The notes under the pieces are model-generated. The model ran no database searches. It had not been told where the DNA came from and worked only from the letters and a program-made list of their open reading frames with translations. Shown in pieces: positions 52,866 to 61,662 of a DNA stretch of 64,000 bases. Origin of the DNA: Aquirufa beregesia (lineage in GTDB: Bacteria > Bacteroidota > Bacteroidia > Cytophagales > Spirosomataceae); assembly GCF_011090385.1 (NCBI RefSeq), contig NZ_SEWW01000010.1:1-64000 (forward strand), written 5' to 3'. The translations under genes and the position numbers were made by a program. Numbering within the stretch: position 1 is the stretch's first letter; each line of letters starts with the position of its first letter.

Positions 52866-53570
52866 ATGAAAGCTTTTCTCTTCTCTCTACTTATCTCACT
52901 TACTCTATTTTCTTGCTCGAAACCTGCAGGAAACGGATTACAAGATGTCAGTGCTACCGAATTCCAACAATCGATTCAAACTAATGCCTCGAATCAAGTA
53001 TTAGATGTCAGAACTCCGGATGAATTTGCAGGTGGACATATCGCAGGGGCTATTTCGGCTGATATCAGTTCAGAGGCATTCCAACAAGCTGCCGAGGCTT
53101 TGGATAAAAACAAAGCGGTATATGTTTATTGTTTGTCGGGAGGTAGATCATCCCAAGCAGCCCAACAATTAGTTGCCATGGGCTTCAAAGAAGTCTATAA
53201 TTTAGGTGGAGGGATCTTAGCTTGGAATGCAGCTAGCCTACCATTATCTACTGAAACAGGGGCTTCTAGCCCACAAGCAGGCATGACATTAGCCGCATTT
53301 GAAACCCAAATTAAAGGGAAGAAAAAGGTTATCATTGATTACAATGCTACGTGGTGCGGTCCTTGCAAACAACTAAGCCCCATTTTGGAAGCTTATGTAA
53401 AAGATCAAAAAGGGGCGGTTGAACTAATTAAAATCGACGTAGATGCTAATCCTGAATTAGCTAAAACAAAAAACATTGAAGCTATTCCCTACTTGGAACT
53501 ATACCAAGACGGGAAACTAACTTGGAAAAACGTAGGATTGATTGGAAGAGCAGAGCTAGATAAATTATGA
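52866..53570 (+). CDS. Lipoprotein rhodanese-thioredoxin fusion
   Basis: The 234-residue protein has a lipobox L-T-L-F-S-C18. The N-terminal half is a rhodanese with V-L-D-V-R-T-P-D-E-F and C89-L-S-G-G-R-S; the C-terminal half is a thioredoxin with W-C164-G-P-C167-K and A-I-P-Y-L-E. It acts in the periplasm, anchored to a membrane, where it could accept sulfane sulfur and reduce it or pass it on. The 85-nt gap after trxA holds repeat families A and D. It copies the rhodanese-plus-thioredoxin pairing of the two genes before it in one chain. Confidence 0.93.
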   Translation: MKAFLFSLLISLTLFSCSKPAGNGLQDVSATEFQQSIQTNASNQVLDVRTPDEFAGGHIAGAISADISSEAFQQAAEALDKNKAVYVYCLSGGRSSQAAQQLVAMGFKEVYNLGGGILAWNAASLPLSTETGASSPQAGMTLAAFETQIKGKKKVIIDYNATWCGPCKQLSPILEAYVKDQKGAVELIKIDVDANPELAKTKNIEAIPYLELYQDGKLTWKNVGLIGRAELDKL

Positions 53571-53647
53571 ATTATAAATTATAAATAAGTGGTAGGTTGT
53601 ATTCAATTCGAAACGAATAATATCAATAACCTATAATTTATAATTCC

Positions 53648-54133
53648 CTACTTGCTTGCTTCAAAACTCAAAGAGACCGAATTGACGCAATAGCGTAAAC
53701 CTGTTTCTGTTGGGCCATCATCGAAAATATGGCCTAAATGACCACCACATTTTCCGCAAGTTATCTCCACGCGACGCATGCCTAAAGAATTATCGACTGT
53801 CTCTTTAATGACCCCAGCCTTTATTTCTTTATCGAAACTAGGCCATCCACAATGTGCATCGAATTTCGAATTGGATGAAAACAAATGAGCGCCACAGCCT
53901 CTACAAGTATATACTCCTTTTTCGCTGTGCATCACAAATTTCCCCGTAAAAGGTCTTTCTGTCCCTTTTTGACGCAAAATATAATACTCATCTGGAGTTA
54001 ATTTGGCCTTCCATTCGGCCTCTGACTTAGGTAAATCTTTCATAGGTATATTTGCTTGAGCAGCATCCTTGGGTCTTTGACCGCAAGCTTGAAAACATAA
54101 AAAAACGATACAAGAAACAAAGAAGGATTTCAT
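53648..54133 (-). CDS. msrB: Peptide-methionine (R)-S-oxide reductase, lipoprotein form
   Basis: The 161-residue protein has a signal peptide ending in C-F-Q-A-C-G, likely a lipobox. Two zinc-binding C-x-x-C pairs (C-R-G-C and C-G-K-C) and the catalytic R-Y-C-V-N-S-V-S-L are present. It repairs oxidised methionine in exported proteins, with reducing power probably from a periplasmic thioredoxin such as the fusion encoded next to it (convergent, 77 nt apart). Confidence 0.95.
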   Translation of the reverse strand: MKSFFVSCIVFLCFQACGQRPKDAAQANIPMKDLPKSEAEWKAKLTPDEYYILRQKGTERPFTGKFVMHSEKGVYTCRGCGAHLFSSNSKFDAHCGWPSFDKEIKAGVIKETVDNSLGMRRVEITCGKCGGHLGHIFDDGPTETGLRYCVNSVSLSFEASK

Positions 54134-54202
54134 AAATGTTTTTTTTACAAATAACGAGAAAAAAAGGAGATTGTTTTAAAAAAGGAAATGTCCTTTTTTA
54201 AA

Positions 54203-54318
54203 TTATAGATGATAAATTTAGGAGGACAAATAAAATTGTAATCAGCAACGAGTTCTTAATCATCTCGATCTTACCGATTACGAAATCAAAATAATTTATA
54301 AATTATAATCTATAATTT
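54203..54318 (+). repeat. Low-complexity intergenic repeat, family D (AATTATAAATT words)
   Basis: AATTATAGATGATAAATT-type words near 54203 and AATTTATAAATTATAATCT near 54290 flank 80 ordinary bases before the SRAP gene. Similar words lie at 53568-53590 and 53628-53645. Confidence 0.45.
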
Positions 54319-54320
54319 CC

Positions 54321-54986
54321 ATGTGTTACTACACCAACCAAACCAGCTCCAATAAAACCCTGGAAAATAGGTTCAAAGCACAGGCGAAATACGATGAATC
54401 CATGGCTAAAAAGGGTAAAATATCTGGTTTTACACGAGCTGCATTACCGATCATCACGCAAGCTAAACCAGAACTCATCCAATTAATTCCATGGGGCCTT
54501 ATTCCCGCCTGGGCCAATGAAGAACAAGCCCAAGAACTACCCAAAAACACCTTAAATGCCAAATCAGAAAGCATTTTCGAAAAGGTCTCTTTTGAGCCTT
54601 CTATCCTAAAACAACGCTGTATCGTGCTAATTGATGGTTTTTATGAATGGCAACATGTGGGCAAAGAAAAAATCGAATACCACATACATCTAAAATCAAC
54701 GGGGCCCTTTGCTTTAGCTGGAATCTATGCCATTTGGCATAATCCTCGAACAAGAAATCTCGAACCCTCTTTTTCCATCATCACCACTCCTGCTAATGAA
54801 CTGATGGAAGATATCCACAATACCAAAAAGCGAATGCCCTTAATCCTTTCAGCCGAACAAGAAAGAAATTGGCTTGAAGATATGTCGAGCGAGGGCATTA
54901 AAACCTTTTTCAAACCTTTTGCCAGCGATAAGATGCAGGCACAAAAGGTGAAAAATGTGGGAGATCAAACCCAACTCTTCGCTTAA
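54321..54986 (+). CDS. SRAP/YedK (HMCES-like) abasic-site protein
   Basis: The 221-residue protein starts with M-C-Y-Y, the Cys2 that covalently traps abasic sites in single-stranded DNA. L-N-A-K-S-E (Asn), G-F-Y-E-W (Glu) and I-H-N-T-K-K-R-M-P (His) complete the SRAP active site. It protects abasic sites from breakage at replication forks. It is a single gene; the SOS polymerase cassette follows only 3 kb later. Confidence 0.92.
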   Translation: MCYYTNQTSSNKTLENRFKAQAKYDESMAKKGKISGFTRAALPIITQAKPELIQLIPWGLIPAWANEEQAQELPKNTLNAKSESIFEKVSFEPSILKQRCIVLIDGFYEWQHVGKEKIEYHIHLKSTGPFALAGIYAIWHNPRTRNLEPSFSIITTPANELMEDIHNTKKRMPLILSAEQERNWLEDMSSEGIKTFFKPFASDKMQAQKVKNVGDQTQLFA

Positions 54987-55080
54987 AATCCCTCTCTTGT
55001 ATCCAATCGAGATTCTATTTTGATACATGATCGATGACTTTCTGGCAAAAAAACACCTTTTACACATAAATCGATTTCTT

Positions 55081-55446
55081 ATGCTCACTGAAATACACCC
55101 CAAATTACCCATGCGAAACAAAGCCGCAACCATGGACTATTACGTACATCAACTAGGATTTCATGAAGTGGGACAAGTGGATTATGATGGTTATTTAATG
55201 TTGCAAAAAGATCAAATCCAACTCCATTTTTTTGAGTTCAAGGACTTAAATCCGTATGAAAATTATGGACAGGTATACATCAGAACTAAGGATATCACCG
55301 ATTTTTATCAATCTTTAATAAGCAAACAAGTGAAAATCCATACAAATGGGCCTTTAGAAACAAAACCCTGGGGTCAAAAAGAGTTTTCCTTACTTGATCC
55401 AGATCACAATTTGTTAACATTTGGGGAAGCAATAATTCCCCAATAA
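55081..55446 (+). CDS. VOC-family glyoxalase/bleomycin-resistance-like protein
   Basis: The ~121-residue protein has the VOC fold: H-P-K-L-P-M-R-N-K-A-A-T-M-D-Y-Y near the start, G-Y-L-M-L-Q-K-D-Q-I-Q-L-H-F-F, and W-G-Q-K-E-F-S-L-L-D-P-D-H-N-L-L at the end. The His and Glu in the usual metal positions are partly conserved. The ATG at 55081 fits the fold start; a longer frame from 55027 adds an unrelated tail. Substrate unknown. Confidence 0.8.
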   Translation: MLTEIHPKLPMRNKAATMDYYVHQLGFHEVGQVDYDGYLMLQKDQIQLHFFEFKDLNPYENYGQVYIRTKDITDFYQSLISKQVKIHTNGPLETKPWGQKEFSLLDPDHNLLTFGEAIIPQ

Positions 55447-55566
55447 AAGAGTTAATAGTTCTCCCATCCTAGCTCAATTCCAAATATCCTTGGATGTATG
55501 TTATAAACCTGAAACTAGCAGCATCTTCCAGCCATTTATTAACCGCCTAATTTACTTACCATACAT

Positions 55567-56268
55567 ATGAAAAAAATAGCCCTTTTTTTACTTCCATTCA
55601 TCAGTTTTTGCGGCATGTCGCAAACGAAAAATTTCATCGATCAAGCCCATATAGAGACCTCTGCCAAAGTAGATACACTCGTAAGCCCTGACAGAATTTA
55701 CCTGAATATCACCATTTCAGAAAAAGACACCAAAGGTAAAATTTCACTAGAGGAATTAGAAAACAATATGAATAACAAATTAAAATCCTTAGGAATAGCT
55801 ACCGATAAGCAACTGATTTTAAAAGACTTATCGAGCAATTTTCAAAAATACTTTTTAAAACAACAAGATATCCAAAAAAGTAAAAATTATACCCTATTAG
55901 TATATAGCGCCCTAATGGCTGGTAAAGTGATGGTGGGTTTGGAACAAATAAATATTTCCAATATCAGCTTAGAAAAAACAGAATATGCTAACATGGAATC
56001 ATTGCTTTTAACATTAAAAAGTAGAGCCATTAAAAAAGCCAAAATGCAAGCTCTGGCTATGACAAAACCGCTGAATCAATCATTAGGAAATGCGCTATAT
56101 ATTTCTGACAATTCCAATTTCATGAGTCCATACAATAACCGAATGCTAGGCATACAAATGAAAGCTTCCAAAAATTCCTTAGAAAATGATAGCCTAACAC
56201 CAATTGACATTGAATTTGAGAAGATTCCAGTAGAGACAGAAGTGCGGGTTGTATTTAAATTAGATTAA
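55567..56268 (+). CDS. Secreted SIMPL-domain (DUF541) protein
   Basis: The 233-residue protein has a signal peptide (F-C-G-M-S-Q) and a SIMPL-type pattern: V-D-T-L-V-S-P-D-R-I-Y-L-N-I-T-I-S-E near the start and K-A-K-M-Q-A-L-A-M-T-K-P-L in the second half (the A-x-x-K-A-x-x-L-A motif). Such proteins form periplasmic or surface rings of uncertain role. It is a lone gene on the plus strand. Confidence 0.8.
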   Translation: MKKIALFLLPFISFCGMSQTKNFIDQAHIETSAKVDTLVSPDRIYLNITISEKDTKGKISLEELENNMNNKLKSLGIATDKQLILKDLSSNFQKYFLKQQDIQKSKNYTLLVYSALMAGKVMVGLEQINISNISLEKTEYANMESLLLTLKSRAIKKAKMQALAMTKPLNQSLGNALYISDNSNFMSPYNNRMLGIQMKASKNSLENDSLTPIDIEFEKIPVETEVRVVFKLD

Positions 56269-56394
56269 GCGTTTGGATTAATCACCTTCTTGATTTTGAG
56301 GGGTTTGCCAATTTGCTGATTACATCGTGTAGCAAAATTTTGTATATTGAAAATCTAATTGGCATCAATATCTATTCTACTTATCCATTTTATT

Positions 56395-57207
56395 ATGAAA
56401 AACCTACTTCTTTTACTCCTCACGTTACTCTCTTGGACAAGTCTAGCCCAACATACCTTAGAAAAAGTTTGGGAAAGTGATACCACACTCGCCGTACCTG
56501 AGTCTGTTTTATACCACCAAGGTAGTCTGTATGTCGCCTTGATTAATGGCCAACCCTGGGATGTCGATGGCAAAGGAGAAATTGCCAAACTAGATCAAAA
56601 TGGTAAAATCCTAAACGCCTCGTGGGTCACTGGCTTAAACGCTCCCAAAGGAATGGGGATTTGGAAACAGCAAATGTATGTGGCTGATGTCTCAGAAGTG
56701 GTCCTTATCCAATTAGCAACTGGAAAAATTACGTCTAAAATACCTGTAGAAGGAGCTACTGGCTTAAACGACATCACGGTTGACAAGCAGGGGATTATCT
56801 ATGTCTCTGATTCAAAATTGGGGAAAGTTCACCGCATTGAAAATGGTAAAGCAGCCCTCTATTTAAGTGATCTCAAAGGGGTTAATGGGCTTAAAGCGGT
56901 AGGTGATGATTTGTATATGCTGACAGCCAATGTTGTCTTCAAAGCGGCTGCCGACAAAAAACTAGTACCTGTCGCTACGACGGAGATTGGTGGAGATGGC
57001 ATTGAGCCAGTTGGTAATGGAGATTTCGTAGTTTCTTGTTGGCCAGGCTTAATTTACTACATGGACCAAGCGGGTAAATTAACTACGATGCTGGATACCC
57101 GTGAAAAAAAATACAATACTGCCGACATTGGTTATAACCCGGAGCAGCGCATCGTATATGTCCCTACTTTTTTCAAAAAATCAATTGTGGCGTATAAGCT
57201 GAGGTAG
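56395..57207 (+). CDS. Secreted SMP-30/gluconolactonase-like beta-propeller
   Basis: The 270-residue protein has a signal peptide (L-S-W-T-S-L-A-Q) and a six-bladed propeller with repeated I-Y-V-S-D-S and G-V-N-G-L motifs (I-T-V-D-K-Q-G-I-I-Y-V-S-D-S-K-L-G-K-V-H, G-L-N-A-P-K-G-M). The ATG at 56395 is used; a TTG frame begins 36 nt before it. It resembles lactonases but the calcium ligands could not be assigned with certainty. Confidence 0.75.
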   Translation: MKNLLLLLLTLLSWTSLAQHTLEKVWESDTTLAVPESVLYHQGSLYVALINGQPWDVDGKGEIAKLDQNGKILNASWVTGLNAPKGMGIWKQQMYVADVSEVVLIQLATGKITSKIPVEGATGLNDITVDKQGIIYVSDSKLGKVHRIENGKAALYLSDLKGVNGLKAVGDDLYMLTANVVFKAAADKKLVPVATTEIGGDGIEPVGNGDFVVSCWPGLIYYMDQAGKLTTMLDTREKKYNTADIGYNPEQRIVYVPTFFKKSIVAYKLR

Positions 57208-57448
57208 ATAGTGATTAGTTATTAGGATTTAGGATTTAGTTATTAGGGAGTTAGATGGAAGTGGTAAATATCTCCGCTGTTTTAAATATGCTATGTCGAA
57301 TAGCTGATAAAAATGCTTGGATCCCAGTTTAGTTTATTAATGTCTTTATTAAATATTCTCCACTGGGTACATTCTATTTTGCCTCTGAGGATATTTATAA
57401 CTTTATGTTCTGTCCCCTAAACACTAATCCCTAACAACTAATAACTAA
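57208..57448. repeat. Low-complexity repeats between convergent genes, family B
   Basis: Family B words (TAGTTATTAGGATTTAG and AACTAATAACTAACTAA types) stand at both ends, about 57208-57252 and 57417-57448, in opposite orientation. The 165 nt between hold nothing recognised and no clear terminator. Confidence 0.45.
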
Positions 57449-60367
57449 CTAATACCTCGGATCCGCTTTCCAGCCTAGTTTGCGCATTTGTAAGACCCGC
57501 AAAGAGCGCTGACCAAATTCCTCCATGACTGGCCCCTGCATCCAGTAAACGCCTCCGCCTTTAAAAGCATATTTCTTTAAATCTGAAGGAAAATGTACCG
57601 TATCAAAAAAGGCACCTTGCGCATCCAAAAAATACCCAAAATACATCCGTTCTCCCTTTTTCGTCCAAGTAGTTTTTAAGGTTACCAAATAACCCAAAAT
57701 ATCGCCTCGGTCGGCCAACAAACGAGCATCCAAACTCGTGACAGGCCATTCTACCAATAAGTCGAAAGGCGAACAAAGAGGAAAACCCAATATTTCCCAC
57801 TCATCAAAAGCATCTTCCAACGGCTCATGTACCAGCGTGGGTAAAACCCCAATCTCCGTACTATCTTCAAACATTTCCATGGCCACCACCTCGGACACTT
57901 TCCCTTGAAAACGGGCATGCGCCTCCCACATCAAGTTCTTTTTCCCGGGTCCAAATCGCCGAAAAGCCCCTATCCGAATCAGAATGAGGGCTTGTTCCAA
58001 ACCCAAGCTCACCCTCCGGCAAAAATCCTCCCAAGACAGAAAAGGGCCTAGCTTCCTCGCCTCAAGCATATCGTATATCAAACCTTTCTCCAAACCTTTG
58101 ACATGCACCCAACCCAAATACAGCACTTGACCATCCAAACGTGTCAAATAGTTACTTTCATTAATCTCAGGTGCCTCCACCCATCCTCCAGCCCTGCGTG
58201 CCTCATGCACGTAAAACTCCGTCCTATAAAAACCCCCAAAATTATTAATCACTGCCACCATGAACTCCAAGGGAAAATATGCCTTCAAATACAAACTTTG
58301 GTAGCTCTCCACCGCAAAACTGGCCGAATGCGCCTTACTGAAAGAATAACCACTGAAACTCTCCATTTGTCGCCATACCTCCTTAGCCACCGCCGCCTCA
58401 TAGCCCTTTTCAGCACAGTTCAGAAAAAACTGAGCCCTAATGCGTTCAAACTCCCCTCTAGAACGGTATTTACCCGACATCCCTCGGCGTAAGACATCCG
58501 CCTCCGCCAAGCTCAAACCCGCAAAATAATGCGCCACTTTGATGACATCTTCTTGATAGACCATCACCCCATAAGTCTCCTGCATCAACTCCCCCATCAA
58601 AGGATGAACAGGCTGATAAGCATTAGGCGCATGGTGTCTTTCTATATAAGCCTTCATCATACCCGAGCTAGCCACCCCAGGACGAATGATGGAGCTAGCT
58701 GCTACTAGGGTTAGGTAATCGGAACAATGTAACTTCTTGATTAACTGCTGCATGGCTGGAGATTCAACATAAAAACAGCCCATCGTTTCATGACTTTCCA
58801 ACTGCATTTTGATCCGCTCATCCTGCTTAAAATCCGCCACCCGATGGATATCGATGTCGACCCCACGGTTTTGACGAATAATCTCTACCGCCTCTTTGAT
58901 ATGCCCTAAACCTCGTTGAGATAAAATATCAAACTTCGCAAAACCGACTTCCTCGGCTACATACATATCAAATTGACAAATGGGAAAACCCTTGGGCATA
59001 GGCTCTAAGGCCGTATATTCTGACAAAGGTCTATCCGAAATCAATATTCCACCCGCATGAATACTCAGGTAATTGGGAAAATCAATCAATAGATTACCGT
59101 ATTTAATGATCCATTGATGAATCTGAGAATTCGACTGTCGCAACTCGGCCGTTGGGCCTATCCACGCATCGATCTCTGCCTTGGGTAAACCAAACACCTT
59201 CGCCAATTCCCGATAAATAGAGCGATCCCGAAAAGTCACATAAGTAGCCAAAAGGCAGACATATTGCGCTCCATACCGCTTAAAGATGTAATCAATAATC
59301 TCATCGCGCTCATCCCAGGAAAAATCAATGTCAAAATCAGGGGGACTCGTTCGCTGAGGATTAATGAAGCGCTCAAAATACAAATCCAGCTCAATGGGAT
59401 CCACATCCGTAATACCTAAACAATACGCCACAATGGAATTAGCTCCACTACCCCTACCCACATGGAAATAACCCCTCGAGCGAGCATAGCGAATGATGTC
59501 CCAAGTAATCAAAAAATAAGACTCAAAAGCGAGATCATGAATCACCTGAAGCTCTTTTTTGATTCGCTCTTTTGCCTCTCTTGAGGCATGAGGATAACGG
59601 TAAATCATCCCCTCATAGGCCAGTTTAGCCAGTAAAGCCTGATCGTCTTCCTGACTGGCGCTAAATAATTTCCGGTTTTTGGTGGACTTAAACTCAAAGT
59701 GAAATTCACAGCTCTCCAAGATATGGGCAGCTTCTTCCACTAAACCCGGGAAATCGGCACAAAAATCCACCAATTCCTCTGGGCTATACAAACGTTCATC
59801 TTCTTGGGCTTGTGCCTCCAGCGGTAGCTTGCTCAATAACACATTGTGGTCGATAGCCCGCAACAAACGGTGCATGGAAAAAGCCCGCTTATCCAAAAAG
59901 GTAAAAGGTTGACACCAAACCAAGGACGCCCAATCTTGCTCTTTCCACAATTTGTTTCGATCACTGCCTCTGACTCCCCAACGCTCCTGAGGACCTAAGC
60001 TTTTTATTTGTTCTCGACGTGCCAAAGGAAAGATGGTCCACACATCGGGTGAACTAGGCGGCCTGTCTGGCCAAGGCTTAGAAGACAAAAGATGTTGACT
60101 CGCAAAAGCGTTAATTTGAGCTAAACCAGAGGCATTTTTGGCTAAACAAATATAATAACAAGCATCTCCCTGCCGAAACTCCATACCCACCACGGGCTTG
60201 ATATTCGCTACTCGACAGGCCTGAAAAAAATCATAGATCCCCGATATTCGGTGTATATCGGTCAATGCCAAGGCCTTAATACCCTGCGCTACAGCCGCCT
60301 CCACCAAAGCCTCGGGAGACAGCGTTCCATAACGCAAACTATAATAGGAATGGCAGTTGAGATACAT
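57449..60367 (-). CDS. dnaE2: Error-prone DNA polymerase III alpha subunit (DnaE2-like)
   Basis: The 972-residue C-family polymerase has an N-terminal PHP domain (H-S-Y-Y-S-L-R-Y-G, L-T-D-I-H, P-V-V-G-M-E-F), the catalytic palm with P-D-F-D-I-D-F (about residues 341-347), the helix-hairpin-helix and OB region at the end. It is shorter than replicative DnaE (~1150 and more) and lacks its C-terminal tau-binding tail, as expected for the translesion type. Its ATG overlaps the dinB stop (TAATG), so both are made from one SOS-type transcript. Confidence 0.9.
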   Translation of the reverse strand: MYLNCHSYYSLRYGTLSPEALVEAAVAQGIKALALTDIHRISGIYDFFQACRVANIKPVVGMEFRQGDACYYICLAKNASGLAQINAFASQHLLSSKPWPDRPPSSPDVWTIFPLARREQIKSLGPQERWGVRGSDRNKLWKEQDWASLVWCQPFTFLDKRAFSMHRLLRAIDHNVLLSKLPLEAQAQEDERLYSPEELVDFCADFPGLVEEAAHILESCEFHFEFKSTKNRKLFSASQEDDQALLAKLAYEGMIYRYPHASREAKERIKKELQVIHDLAFESYFLITWDIIRYARSRGYFHVGRGSGANSIVAYCLGITDVDPIELDLYFERFINPQRTSPPDFDIDFSWDERDEIIDYIFKRYGAQYVCLLATYVTFRDRSIYRELAKVFGLPKAEIDAWIGPTAELRQSNSQIHQWIIKYGNLLIDFPNYLSIHAGGILISDRPLSEYTALEPMPKGFPICQFDMYVAEEVGFAKFDILSQRGLGHIKEAVEIIRQNRGVDIDIHRVADFKQDERIKMQLESHETMGCFYVESPAMQQLIKKLHCSDYLTLVAASSIIRPGVASSGMMKAYIERHHAPNAYQPVHPLMGELMQETYGVMVYQEDVIKVAHYFAGLSLAEADVLRRGMSGKYRSRGEFERIRAQFFLNCAEKGYEAAVAKEVWRQMESFSGYSFSKAHSASFAVESYQSLYLKAYFPLEFMVAVINNFGGFYRTEFYVHEARRAGGWVEAPEINESNYLTRLDGQVLYLGWVHVKGLEKGLIYDMLEARKLGPFLSWEDFCRRVSLGLEQALILIRIGAFRRFGPGKKNLMWEAHARFQGKVSEVVAMEMFEDSTEIGVLPTLVHEPLEDAFDEWEILGFPLCSPFDLLVEWPVTSLDARLLADRGDILGYLVTLKTTWTKKGERMYFGYFLDAQGAFFDTVHFPSDLKKYAFKGGGVYWMQGPVMEEFGQRSLRVLQMRKLGWKADPRY

Positions 60368-61554
60368 TAATTCTCCGATTTAGGTAAGATATTACGGCGT
60401 TCATGACGCCCCATCAAACCACTGGCTCGTACGATAGAAAATTCGCCAAATCGATTTTTCAAACCATCCATGGCATGATAAAGAGGTGCCAAACGAGCGC
60501 CATCATCAAATAGATTTAACTGCTCTTGCCCTTGCAATAATTTCGAGAAACGCACTCCAATCAAACGTATCAACAAACGACGGTCATAAAGTTTCTCAAA
60601 CAACTCCACTACCGCCGGAATCAAGCGATGATCACTAGCGGTAGCTGGTAAGGTGATTTGTCGGGTATGCGTATCAAAATTGGAATAGCGCAACTTCACC
60701 GTCACGCAGGAAGTACATTGTCCCAAACTCCGCAAATCATAGGCCAGCTGCTCCGTCAATGATCCCAATATCCGTCTCAGCAAAACCACGTCGGTACTGT
60801 CTTGATCAAAAGTCATTTCCTTCGACAAAGACTTTTGATCTGAATAAGGCACCACAGGTCGCAGATCTATCCCATTCGCGCGCTCCCAAAGCATCACGCC
60901 CGACTTACCAAAACTACGCTCTAGGACTTTCAGAGGCATTTGGCTCAAAGTCCCCACGTGTGCGATTCCCATATTACGCAGCGTCTGAGCTGTCACCGCC
61001 CCGATCATCGGAATTTTACCCACTGGCATAGGTGCCAAGAAAGCCTTTTCTTCTCCCGCCAACACCTGGTACTGACCCGCAGGTTTCACATGGTTGGTAG
61101 CCACTTTAGATACGGTTTTATTGACCGACAAACCAAAGGAAATCTGCAAGCCCGTTTGTTTCTGAATCCGTTCTCGTAAATCTGTCGCAAAACGATAGGC
61201 CCCAAAAAAGCGCTCCATACCCGTCATATCCAAATAAAACTCATCAATGGAAGCCTTCTCTACCAAAGGTGCTCGCTCCATAATCAAGGATGTCACCGAT
61301 TCAGAATATTGGGAATAAGCTTCTAGATCGCCTCGTAACACAATGGCATCAGGACAAAGCCGCGTGGCCATCCGCATGGGCATAGCAGAACGAACTCCAA
61401 AAGCCCTTGTTTCATAACTACAAGCCGCCACGACACCTCGATCGGATAAGCCCCCGACAATCACGGGCTTACCCACCAAGGCACTGTCTCGTAGTCTTTC
61501 GACAGAGACGAAGAAGCTGTCCAAATCCATATGAACAATGGCGCGCTCTTGCAT
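60367..61554 (-). CDS. dinB: Y-family DNA polymerase (DinB/ImuB-like)
   Basis: The ~395-residue polymerase has H-M-D-L-D-S-F-F-V-S-V-E-R at the start with the first metal Asp, K-A-S-I-D-E-F-Y-L-D with the second acidic pair, and a little-finger domain. A short clamp-binding-like E-Q-L-N-L-F-D lies near the C-terminus. The acidic metal ligands are intact, so it is an active polymerase rather than a dead ImuB. The ATG at 61554 is used because the frame to 61617 would run through three palindromes that look like the control region. It heads the operon with dnaE2. Confidence 0.9.
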   Translation of the reverse strand: MQERAIVHMDLDSFFVSVERLRDSALVGKPVIVGGLSDRGVVAACSYETRAFGVRSAMPMRMATRLCPDAIVLRGDLEAYSQYSESVTSLIMERAPLVEKASIDEFYLDMTGMERFFGAYRFATDLRERIQKQTGLQISFGLSVNKTVSKVATNHVKPAGQYQVLAGEEKAFLAPMPVGKIPMIGAVTAQTLRNMGIAHVGTLSQMPLKVLERSFGKSGVMLWERANGIDLRPVVPYSDQKSLSKEMTFDQDSTDVVLLRRILGSLTEQLAYDLRSLGQCTSCVTVKLRYSNFDTHTRQITLPATASDHRLIPAVVELFEKLYDRRLLIRLIGVRFSKLLQGQEQLNLFDDGARLAPLYHAMDGLKNRFGEFSIVRASGLMGRHERRNILPKSEN

Positions 61555-61572
61555 AAAATTGATAGATATTTG

Positions 61573-61626
61573 GGTATTCTGAATACCTTTTGTAATTTCG
61601 ATACAAATGATATCCATAAATGGATA
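61573..61626. promoter_or_regulatory. Three palindromes between dinB and the LexA-like gene
   Basis: In order: GGTATTC-T-GAATACC (61573-61587), TTTGTA-N7-TACAAA (61589-61607) and TATCCAT-AA-ATGGATA (61611-61626). They tile the region between the two divergent genes almost without gaps. They are probable binding sites of the LexA-like repressor and give a shared control region; the three share no single core, so more than one protein may bind. Confidence 0.6.
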
Positions 61627-61662
61627 CGAATTTTATTCATTTTATATTAATAAGCAACATAC

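Noticed and set aside
61555-61617. Longer DinB frame starting at ATG 61617
   Set aside because: The extra 21 residues are unlike any DinB start and the DNA is made of three palindromes; the ATG before Q-E-R-A-I-V-H-M-D is the usual start.
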